Source: JAKJGV01 sp964617565 (GTDB taxonomy: Bacteria > Verrucomicrobiota > Kiritimatiellia > CAIQIC01 > JAGNIJ01). From it: a DNA stretch of 34,222 bases. Made by a program: the position numbers and the translations under genes. The notes beneath the pieces are model-generated. The model had not been told where the DNA came from. It did not search any database and saw only the letters and a list, made by a program, of their open reading frames with translations. Shown here piece by piece: positions 7,954 through 14,975 of this stretch. Positions within the stretch are counted from its first letter, which is position 1. Each line of letters starts with the position of its first letter. Location: assembly GCA_964617565.1 (NCBI GenBank), contig CAZTYH010000030.1, forward strand, positions 1-34,222, in the 5' to 3' direction.

Positions 7954-8970
7954 TCAAATGGCGCGCACGGATGAGCGCTCGATAAGCTGGTTCGGCAGCA
8001 GCACGCGGCGGGGACTCCCGCCGGGAGCGCGGATGACATCAAGAAGCGTATCGAGCGCCATGCGCGCAATTCGCTCCCAGGGCTGCACGATCGTCGTTTG
8101 TGGCGGCGTTTGCAGGCTCGATACCAGGGGAACTTCGTACGTCAGCAGAGAAAGATCATCCGGGACGCGCACGTTCATCCGATGCACCAGATTATCCGTA
8201 ATCGCTATGGATAGATCCTCGCCGAACACGACCACGGCCGTCGGGCCCTTCCTGAGCAACGGATCGAAGACCTCTTCGATCGAATGCCCGTCGAGGCAGG
8301 TGATCGGGTCTTTCCGCACTTTCATTCCGGCCGACTCTAAAGCGCTCCGGAAACCGCGCTGCCGCTCCCTCATCCCCCAATCGCAACAATCAACACCCAC
8401 TGCAGCAATTCTGCGATGCCCGCGATTGAGTAGATATTGCGCTGCCAAACGAGCCCCTTCCGCGTGATCGGAAGCAACCACGTGGAATGACCCTTTTTCC
8501 GGGGCATTGTTAATGAGAACAACCGGAACGTTCGAAACGGACGCCAGCTTTAATGCCGCCTTCCCGAACAACACGCCAATCAAGCCGGACAGGTGCCGGC
8601 GGAAAACGACCTCGATATCCCGGATCGGAACGATTTCCAGGGCTATGCCACGATGCGCGGCATGGTTGGCCAACCCGCACAGGATCGCGCCGACATAGGC
8701 TACCTCATGAATCTTCTCCACGTCGTCCATCACGAGGCCGACCGTCAGGCGCCGCGCCGTGAGTTGGGGCATGTAATTGAGCCGCTTGGCCGACTCCAGC
8801 ACCTTCGCGCGAGTCGCCGCCGAAACATCGCGCTTGTCGTTGAATACGCGCGAGACGGTTCCAATCGAAATTCCGGCTTCCCGCGCTACATCATAAATCG
8901 TCGGTTTTGCGCGATCGCCTTCGTCCGATGGTCTTGTCTCAGCGTGTTTCATGCTACACGTCCGACACAT
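7954..8970 (-). CDS. LacI-family transcriptional regulator
   Basis: The N-terminal helix-turn-helix is a textbook LacI domain: TIYDVAREAGISIGTVSRVF followed by NDKRDVSAATRAKVLESAKRLNY. A hinge (LTARRL) and a periplasmic-binding-protein-like effector domain follow, with typical elements such as VVASDHAEGARLAAQYLLNRGHRRIA and PWERIARMALDTLL. The effector is probably a sugar or sugar derivative. The start at 8970 has only a weak AGGG upstream; the in-frame ATG at 8952 (MKHAETR) is equally possible. The gene follows the duplicated-domain secreted protein by 27 nt and precedes the PEP-CTERM gene, so these two are its most likely local targets. This is inference from position only. Confidence 0.93.
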   Translation of the reverse strand: MCRTCSMKHAETRPSDEGDRAKPTIYDVAREAGISIGTVSRVFNDKRDVSAATRAKVLESAKRLNYMPQLTARRLTVGLVMDDVEKIHEVAYVGAILCGLANHAAHRGIALEIVPIRDIEVVFRRHLSGLIGVLFGKAALKLASVSNVPVVLINNAPEKGSFHVVASDHAEGARLAAQYLLNRGHRRIAAVGVDCCDWGMRERQRGFRSALESAGMKVRKDPITCLDGHSIEEVFDPLLRKGPTAVVVFGEDLSIAITDNLVHRMNVRVPDDLSLLTYEVPLVSSLQTPPQTTIVQPWERIARMALDTLLDVIRAPGGSPRRVLLPNQLIERSSVRAI

Positions 8971-8997
8971 TCACCCTGTTGAGTTGATTCGTTCTAC

Positions 8998-9879
8998 CTA
9001 CTTCAACACCAGGAGGCGTTGAATCAATGCGGACATGCCGGAGTCGCCGCCGGCCCACAGCTTGACCTGAAATGTAGCCGTGCCTTCCGGCCATGCAATA
9101 CCGCCCAGCGCACAACTGATCCCGGCCGTGGCATGCTTGACCACGTCAACGGAGTCGAGATACTCGCCGGCTTCGTTGAAGGCACAAACCTGCGCCGCAA
9201 CGCTCCCTCCCTTGACGTCGCTCAGTTGAACGATCAGGTGTCGGCTGTCCTGCCTGGGAATTTGATCAGTAAACAGCAGGGACCCGATGGATGACCCATC
9301 GCGCAGGCGCACCTGAGCGCCGGCATCGCCCAGCGTCCAATCCAATTGATCCGCCTCCACCCGGGTCGCGGCGTCTATTTTGCTTTCGTAAACGACCTCC
9401 TCCGGATTGATGGGAATCACGTATTCCAATTCGTTTATGGTAATGGCTGTTCCAATCCCGCGCGATACCCAGAGCTTGAAAGTGACGGTTTCCGTTCCGG
9501 GAGGAAATGCAAGCCGGTCAAAAGGAAAGACCATCACGCCTTTCTGATCGGACGCTTTCACGAGGTCCAGCGCACCCAGGTAAGTTGGTCCCTTGAACGC
9601 CAGCACCTGCAGGGAAAATGTTCCGGCTACCGCCTGGCGCACATCCAACCGGACCACTCCGTCCGGACACCAGGCAAACCGATCCTGCAGCACGACGCTC
9701 GGCAAATTGGCCCTGTCCGGCGTGAGAACCAATCCCCCTTTTTCCTCCGCCTTCAGCTTCGCGCCTACCCATTGCCAGGCATCGGATGATGCTTTCGTCG
9801 CGCTGAACAGAACCGCTTCGCCACCCCACACCGTCCCGCCTGCCAACATCAAACCCAGCGCCAATAATATGGTCTTCAT
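8998..9879 (-). CDS. Secreted protein with an internal domain duplication, function unknown
   Basis: I do not recognise the family. The 293-aa product has a signal peptide (MKTILLALGLMLAGGTVWG) and two homologous halves of roughly 130 residues. Matching landmarks are VLAFKGPTYLGALDLVK with VCAFNEAGEYLDSVDVVK, and FPPGTETVTFKLWVSRG with WPEGTATFQVKLWAGGD. Each half looks like a small beta-sandwich of the carbohydrate-binding-module type, but I see no catalytic motif. A strong GGAGG lies 9 nt before the ATG. It is probably co-transcribed with the LacI-family regulator 27 nt downstream. A periplasmic or outer-surface binding role is a reasonable guess. Confidence 0.8.
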   Translation of the reverse strand: MKTILLALGLMLAGGTVWGGEAVLFSATKASSDAWQWVGAKLKAEEKGGLVLTPDRANLPSVVLQDRFAWCPDGVVRLDVRQAVAGTFSLQVLAFKGPTYLGALDLVKASDQKGVMVFPFDRLAFPPGTETVTFKLWVSRGIGTAITINELEYVIPINPEEVVYESKIDAATRVEADQLDWTLGDAGAQVRLRDGSSIGSLLFTDQIPRQDSRHLIVQLSDVKGGSVAAQVCAFNEAGEYLDSVDVVKHATAGISCALGGIAWPEGTATFQVKLWAGGDSGMSALIQRLLVLK

Positions 9880-9907
9880 GACACCCCTCCCGCGTCCCTC
9901 AGTCCAT

Positions 9908-9928
9908 AATTGATAAAGATTGTCAATT
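9908..9928. promoter_or_regulatory. 21-bp imperfect palindrome upstream of the duplicated-domain gene and lacI-type regulator
   Basis: The arms AATTGA and TCAATT enclose a partly symmetric core, with 8 of 10 positions complementary around the centre. On the minus strand the palindrome includes a TTGACA hexamer, but I could not find a well-placed -10 box. The size and position, upstream of a transcription unit that encodes its own LacI-family regulator, suit an operator. The central CpG typical of many LacI operators is absent. Confidence 0.35.
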
Positions 9929-9986
9929 CATGTATATCATCAGGCGAAGGCAGGCGCAAGGATTTCTTTCCAGAGAATTGGCGGAC

Positions 9987-10478
9987 CTATTGATGAGGCG
10001 GAATCTCACCGCCATCGCCTTCCGCCTCGCCAGGCGCTTCCGGTGGCGTGTTTTTCGCCTGCTCCAGCGCCCAGGTCATGTCCTCGGCGTTATCCCAGAC
10101 GTGACGGCTGACATAGATCGGACAGCCCTGCTGGATCGCGAGCGCAATCGAATCGCTGGGGCGCGCATCCACTTCGACAATGTTCTTGCCCAGTTCGTTT
10201 TCCTGGTAGAGGTAAATCTTCGCGTAGAAGGTTTCGTCTTTCAGGTCGCTGACCACAACCTTCTGGAGTTTCACTCCAAGGCCCGCAAAGATACTGCCGA
10301 TCAGATCGTGCGTGAGCGGCCGGGGCTTTTTGATCCCGTGCAGGAACATCGTGATCGCCGCCGCGACGCCGTGGTCCACGAAAATCGCGATCACCTTGCT
10401 TTCGTTTCCCAGGAAGACACCGCAACCCGATTGCGTGGGCACCAATCCCTTCACCTGCACATGGAGATCCGTATTCAT
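9987..10478 (-). CDS. Bifunctional nuclease (BFN/DUF151) family protein
   Basis: This 163-aa protein belongs to the DUF151/bifunctional nuclease family. The conserved core is RPLTHDLIGSIFAGLGVKL, YAKIYL and VDARPSDSIALAI. Family members have been reported to act as DNase/RNase in some organisms, but the biological role in bacteria is unclear. A proline/glutamate/glycine-rich tail (TPPEAPGEAEGDGGEIPPHQ) follows the domain. The ATG at 10478 (MNTDLHVQV) fits the family start; the frame is open to a GTG at 10508, which has GAAGG directly against it. Neither has a clean ribosome site. It follows the small membrane ORF at 10533-10607 and clpB. Confidence 0.88.
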   Translation of the reverse strand: MNTDLHVQVKGLVPTQSGCGVFLGNESKVIAIFVDHGVAAAITMFLHGIKKPRPLTHDLIGSIFAGLGVKLQKVVVSDLKDETFYAKIYLYQENELGKNIVEVDARPSDSIALAIQQGCPIYVSRHVWDNAEDMTWALEQAKNTPPEAPGEAEGDGGEIPPHQ

Positions 10479-10532
10479 GTCCGCTACCCACACTGTACCA
10501 GGAAGCACCCTTCACGGAAAGAGCCCGGACCA

Positions 10533-10607
10533 TCACATTCCGCGCGTGATGTAATACACCATGAAGAAAATGAAGATAATCAAAATGGCCGATGCTGCGG
10601 TTTCCAC
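10533..10607 (-). CDS. Small single-pass membrane protein (24 aa), translationally coupled to clpB
   Basis: Starting from the GTG that overlaps the last base of the clpB TAG stop, the minus strand reads MVETAASAILIIFIFFMV, then YYITRGM, then TGA (initiator GTG written M; 24 codons). Residues 7-20 form one uninterrupted hydrophobic helix (AILIIFIFFMVYYI), ended by a basic residue. AGGGGG lies 6 nt before the GTG, an excellent ribosome site inside the clpB end. The frame fills most of the clpB-BFN spacer. I know no named family for it. It is a small-ORF prediction: the start site and membrane character are visible, and expression is inferred. Confidence 0.55.
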   Translation of the reverse strand: METAASAILIIFIFFMVYYITRGM

Positions 10608-13237
10608 TATTTCCCCCTGCTCACCTTGAAGACAAAAGGCTCCGAATCATCCGGACCCGCGTCCACGATCACTTTCCGTCCGCGCGGCACGCGGCCTTCC
10701 AGTATCTCGCCCGCCAGCGCGTCCAGTACTTTGCGCTGGATCGCCCGCTTGAGAGGACGGGCGCCGAACGACGGGTCGAAACCGTCCCGGGCCAGCACGT
10801 CCTTCGCCGCATCGGTCAGTTCCAGTCCGATCTCCTGCTCCTCCAGATGCCTGGCCAGCCGCCGCAACTGGATGTCCACGATCTGCTTGATCTGCTCCCG
10901 GCTCAAGCTGTGGAAGATGATGACTTCATCTATGCGGTTCAAAAATTCCGGCCGGAAACTCGACCGCAACGCACCCATGACCCGCCCCTCCATCTGCTCA
11001 AACGCGGAATCGTCGGCCATCAGGTCCGGATGCGCCGCCAGCGTTTCATGAATGATCGCTCCGCCGATATTCGACGTCATGATCACCACGGTATTCGTGA
11101 AACCCACCGTCCGCCCCTGCCCATCCGTCAACCTCCCGTCATCGAGAATCTGCAACAGCACATTGAACACATCGGGGTGCGCCTTTTCGATCTCGTCGAA
11201 GAGAATTACCGAGTACGGCTTGCGCCGGACATGCTCGGTCAGATATCCGCCTTCCTCGTACCCCACATAGCCCGGTGGCGCGCCAATCAGTCGGCTGACC
11301 GTATGCTTCTCCATGAATTCCGACATGTCAATCCGCACCATTGCATGCTCGTCGTCGAACAGGAACTCCGCAAGCGCCCGAGCCAACTCGGTCTTACCAA
11401 CGCCGGTTGGTCCGAGGAAAATGAACGATCCGATGGGCCGGTTCGGATCCTGGAGGCCCGAGCGCGCCCGCCGCACGGCATTCGACACCGCCTTGATCGC
11501 TTCGTCCTGCCCCACTACGCGATCCCGCAACCGCTCTTCCATGTGAAGCAGCTTGTGCTTCTCGGTCTCCAGCAGACGGCTGACCGGGATATGCGTCCAA
11601 TTCGCAACAACGCTGGCGATATCTTCCGCGTCCACTTCCTCTTTCAGCATCTTCTGGTCTTTCTGCAGTTCGGCCAACTTCTGCTGGGCCGCCTCAACCT
11701 GTTTCTGAATACGCGGAATCTGCCCATACATCAGCTCCGCCGCTTTCTGAAGATTGCCTTCGCGCTTGGCGGTCTCCTCCTGGCTCCGCGCCAGGTCCAG
11801 AGCTTCCGTCAAAGACCGGATTTCCGAAATCAGCTCCTTCTCCTTCTGCCAGTGGAGCTTCATCGCCTTGCTTCTTTCGCGCAGATCAGCCAGTTCGGCA
11901 TCCAGCTTGCCGAGGCGGTCGCGGGACGCCGCGTCTTTTTCCTTTTTCAACGCCTCTTTCTCGATCTCCAACTGCATGACGCGGCGCTCGACTTCATCAA
12001 TCTCGACCGGCATGCTGTCTATCTCCATACGCAATCGGCTGGCCGCTTCGTCCACAAGATCAATCGCCTTGTCCGGCAGAAAACGGTCGCTGATATACCG
12101 GTGTGAGAGCTTCGCCGCAGCCACGAGGGCTGAATCCTGGATGCGCACACCGTGATGCACTTCATATCGTTCGCGCAGGCCGCGCAAAATGGCGATGGTA
12201 TCTTCTACGGTGGGCTCGCTCACCACCACCGGCTGAAATCGGCGCTCCAGCGCCGCATCCTTCTCGACATACTTGCGATACTCGTTCAGCGTGGTGGCAC
12301 CTACGCACCGCAATTCACCACGCGCCAGCGGCGGCTTGATCATGTTCGACGCATCCACCGCGCCCTCGGCCCCGCCCGCGCCGACCAGGGTGTGCAATTC
12401 GTCTATGAAAAGGATGATGGCGCCTTCCGCCGCCGTGACTTCTTTCAGGAACGCCTTGAAACGATCCTCGAATTCGCCGCGGTATTTCGCTCCCGCGATC
12501 ATCGCGCCAAGATCCAACGCCACCACCCGCTTGTTCTTCAAGCTCTCCGGCACATCACCCGCTATTATGCGCTGCGCCAACCCTTCGACGATCGCGGTCT
12601 TGCCGACGCCGGGCTCACCGATCAGCACCGGATTGTTTTTCGTGCGCCGCGAGAGCACTTGCACCACGCGTCGGATTTCCGTATCCCGGCCGATCACCGG
12701 GTCCAGCTTGCTCTTGCGCGCAGCTTCCGTGAGGTCACGGCCATACTTCTTCAGCGCTTCATACTTATCTTCCGGCGACTGGTCCGTAACCCGCTGGCTT
12801 CCGCGAACCGCCTGCAAGGCTTTCAGGACGGCTTCGGGAGTCAGCCCCACCTTGGCCGCCAGGCTCGCGGCATCCGTTCCCTTTTGCTGGATGGTTGCCA
12901 GGAAGAGATGTTCCGAGCTTACATATTCATCGTGCATTTTGCCGGCGATATCGAAAGCGGACTCCAATATGGAGCGAAAGGATCGTGAAATCGCACGTTC
13001 TGCCGTCGCCCCCTGCACCGAGGGGCGCGTGGTGAGTACCGCTTCGATTTCGCTGCGAACCGTTTCGGGCGAAACACCCAGCCGGTTCAACAAGGGCCGA
13101 ACCACCCCTTCCTCCTGCTCAACAAGCGCGAGCAACAAATGCTCCGGCGACACTTCGCTGTGGTGATACTGTTCGGCAAGGCGGGTAGCCCGCTGTACCG
13201 CTTCCTGTGCTTTGATTGTCAGTCTGTCCATCTGCAT
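10607..13237 (-). CDS. clpB: ATP-dependent disaggregase ClpB
   Basis: This is an 876-aa Hsp100 chaperone that re-solubilises aggregated proteins with DnaK. Its domains are: a Clp N-domain (residues 1-150; EHLLLALVEQEEG), AAA1 with Walker A GEPGVGKT (207-214) and Walker B ILFIDELHTLVGAGGAEGA, a coiled-coil middle domain from about 410 to 530 rich in Glu/Lys/Arg, and AAA2 with GPTGVGKTELARAL near 610 and VILFDEIEKAHPDVFN. A D2-small domain ends the protein. The length and presence of the middle domain identify ClpB rather than ClpA/C. GGAGG lies 10 nt before the ATG at 13237; a second ATG at 13231 (MDRLT) is also possible. No CIRCE-type element was seen in the short lpxD spacer. Confidence 0.98.
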   Translation of the reverse strand: MQMDRLTIKAQEAVQRATRLAEQYHHSEVSPEHLLLALVEQEEGVVRPLLNRLGVSPETVRSEIEAVLTTRPSVQGATAERAISRSFRSILESAFDIAGKMHDEYVSSEHLFLATIQQKGTDAASLAAKVGLTPEAVLKALQAVRGSQRVTDQSPEDKYEALKKYGRDLTEAARKSKLDPVIGRDTEIRRVVQVLSRRTKNNPVLIGEPGVGKTAIVEGLAQRIIAGDVPESLKNKRVVALDLGAMIAGAKYRGEFEDRFKAFLKEVTAAEGAIILFIDELHTLVGAGGAEGAVDASNMIKPPLARGELRCVGATTLNEYRKYVEKDAALERRFQPVVVSEPTVEDTIAILRGLRERYEVHHGVRIQDSALVAAAKLSHRYISDRFLPDKAIDLVDEAASRLRMEIDSMPVEIDEVERRVMQLEIEKEALKKEKDAASRDRLGKLDAELADLRERSKAMKLHWQKEKELISEIRSLTEALDLARSQEETAKREGNLQKAAELMYGQIPRIQKQVEAAQQKLAELQKDQKMLKEEVDAEDIASVVANWTHIPVSRLLETEKHKLLHMEERLRDRVVGQDEAIKAVSNAVRRARSGLQDPNRPIGSFIFLGPTGVGKTELARALAEFLFDDEHAMVRIDMSEFMEKHTVSRLIGAPPGYVGYEEGGYLTEHVRRKPYSVILFDEIEKAHPDVFNVLLQILDDGRLTDGQGRTVGFTNTVVIMTSNIGGAIIHETLAAHPDLMADDSAFEQMEGRVMGALRSSFRPEFLNRIDEVIIFHSLSREQIKQIVDIQLRRLARHLEEQEIGLELTDAAKDVLARDGFDPSFGARPLKRAIQRKVLDALAGEILEGRVPRGRKVIVDAGPDDSEPFVFKVSRGK

Positions 13238-13295
13238 AAGTTCGCATCCTCCGGCAACTCACGCTTGATTTTGGACAGGCAACAGGCGGCGGCGT

Positions 13296-14342
13296 TCAAC
13301 CCGGCCGGGTTTCGCCGCCCTCCAGCTTGCGGACCCGTGCCTCGAGGTCGGCCAACGCACGCTTCATCTGAGGCAGGCGAAGCAAAGCGGCATCTGCTTT
13401 CATCATTTCCCTGATCGGCCGGGCCGGCGAACCGCGCCATGTCTCACCGGGCGGCACATCCTTCCCCACTCCGCTTTGCCCCCCGATGACGGCTCCATCG
13501 CCGATCACCAAGTGCCCCGCAATACCGGACTGCCCTGCCAAAATCACATTCCTGCCTATCTCCGTACTCCCGGCAATTCCCGTTTGAGCCACAACAACAG
13601 TATAATCGCCCACCTGCACATTGTGACCGATTTGAACGAGGTTATCTATCTTCACCCCGTTCCCAATCCGCGTGCAGCCGAACCGGGCCCGGTCCACCGT
13701 CGTATTTGCGCCGATCTCAACATCATCGCCGATCTCAACCGTGCCGATCTGCGGAATCTTCCTGCGACTTCCATCCTCTTCCACGGTGTAACCGAAGCCA
13801 TCGCTTCCAACCACCACTCCGTTATGAAGAATAACCCGGTCTCCGATCACGCAGTTCTCACGAATGGACACATTTGGATGAAGAAGTCCGTCGCTACCCA
13901 CACGGGATTGGAATCCGACATATACGCACGCGCGAAGAACCGTGCGGTCTCCAATAACGGCTCCGGCTTCAACCACGCACAACGGGCCCACACTCACCCC
14001 CTCGCCAAGACGGGCATCGGGAGCAATAACAGCGGAGGGATGAACACCCGGCTCACAGGGAGGCGCATTGGGCGCAAAAATCATGGCCGCTTCCGCGAAC
14101 GCGCGGTCCGCATGAGCACAGCGGATCAGGGCAGCAGAACAAGGCTTATCCCATTTTCGATCCACGATAACCGCTGACGCACGCGTTTGCGCAACATCCG
14201 GGGCATATCGCGGATTCGCCACGAATGACAGGTCCCCTTCCCGCGCTTCGCGCACACCCGCGACACCGCGAATGACCAGGGCGCCATCCCCTTCCAGGGT
14301 TCCCCCAATCTTCCGGGCAAGTTCTGCGAGCGCAATTTCCAC
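13296..14342 (-). CDS. lpxD: UDP-3-O-acylglucosamine N-acyltransferase LpxD
   Basis: LpxD adds the second 3-hydroxyacyl chain in lipid A synthesis. The 348-aa protein has the N-terminal uridine-binding domain (GVREAREGDLSFVANPRY) and a left-handed parallel beta-helix of hexapeptide repeats (for example EIGDDVEIGANTTVDRA, VIGDGAVIGGQSGV). The catalytic histidine lies in VQIGHNVQVGDY. A C-terminal coiled-coil helix (LPQMKRALADLEARVRKLEG) closes it. The start is GTG at 14342 with AGGAG 7 nt upstream, so no internal start is needed. It follows skp by 16 nt in the usual bamA-skp-lpxD order. Confidence 0.96.
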   Translation of the reverse strand: MEIALAELARKIGGTLEGDGALVIRGVAGVREAREGDLSFVANPRYAPDVAQTRASAVIVDRKWDKPCSAALIRCAHADRAFAEAAMIFAPNAPPCEPGVHPSAVIAPDARLGEGVSVGPLCVVEAGAVIGDRTVLRACVYVGFQSRVGSDGLLHPNVSIRENCVIGDRVILHNGVVVGSDGFGYTVEEDGSRRKIPQIGTVEIGDDVEIGANTTVDRARFGCTRIGNGVKIDNLVQIGHNVQVGDYTVVVAQTGIAGSTEIGRNVILAGQSGIAGHLVIGDGAVIGGQSGVGKDVPPGETWRGSPARPIREMMKADAALLRLPQMKRALADLEARVRKLEGGETRPG

Positions 14343-14358
14343 GGAACGCTCCTGCCTG

Positions 14359-14946
14359 TCAGTCCTTTGTCTCGACCTGACCCTTGTTCAACTGATCCAA
14401 CACGCTGTCCGTAATATCCAGGCGCGAGTCCAGGTAGACCACGATCTCGATTCCATTGAGGCTCTGCGCCGACGAGTCAATGACCGCATGGTATCCCTGC
14501 ACCTTCGCCAGGTTCTGCGCGGTCTGCATGATTTCATCCACAATGCGTTTCCGCATGCGGCGGCTCTGATCATCCAACTGCTTACGGCGCGCCTCGTCGA
14601 AACGCCGGATACGCGTTTCGAAGTCACGCAGCTCAATCAGCTTGTCTTCGGCTTCGTCGCGCTTGGCGCTTCGCCGAACCTCATTCAACGCGACGTCCTG
14701 CGATTCATCCCGAAGCGCATCGAAGTCCTTCTGTATTTTCTCGAATTCAGCAATCAGCACGCGCCGCTCTTCATTGAACTCTTCCGCCTGTTCCTTCAAC
14801 TGGGCATCCGCCATCTTCGTCTTGTGGAATTCATTGAAAGCTCGGTCCAGGTTGATAAAAACAATCCGCTGATCCGCCGCGCGCACCGCCACCGGCATCA
14901 AGCACATCACCACCAACACGGGAATCCATCGTTTCATGCGGTTCAT
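14359..14946 (-). CDS. skp: Periplasmic chaperone Skp/OmpH family
   Basis: Skp escorts unfolded outer-membrane proteins to the Bam complex. The 195-aa product has a signal peptide (MNRMKRWIPVLVVMCLMPVAVRA) with an AXA-like cleavage end, the family N-terminal strand IVFINLDRAFNEF, and a long charged coiled coil (about residues 45-140) typical of the Skp tentacles. The ATG at 14946 has AGGAG 8 nt upstream and is preferred over the TTG at 14967. It lies between bamA and lpxD, the conserved context for OmpH/Skp proteins. Confidence 0.92.
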   Translation of the reverse strand: MNRMKRWIPVLVVMCLMPVAVRAADQRIVFINLDRAFNEFHKTKMADAQLKEQAEEFNEERRVLIAEFEKIQKDFDALRDESQDVALNEVRRSAKRDEAEDKLIELRDFETRIRRFDEARRKQLDDQSRRMRKRIVDEIMQTAQNLAKVQGYHAVIDSSAQSLNGIEIVVYLDSRLDITDSVLDQLNKGQVETKD

Positions 14947-14975
14947 TGATTTTGCTCCTTTCTTCAAAGCACCCG

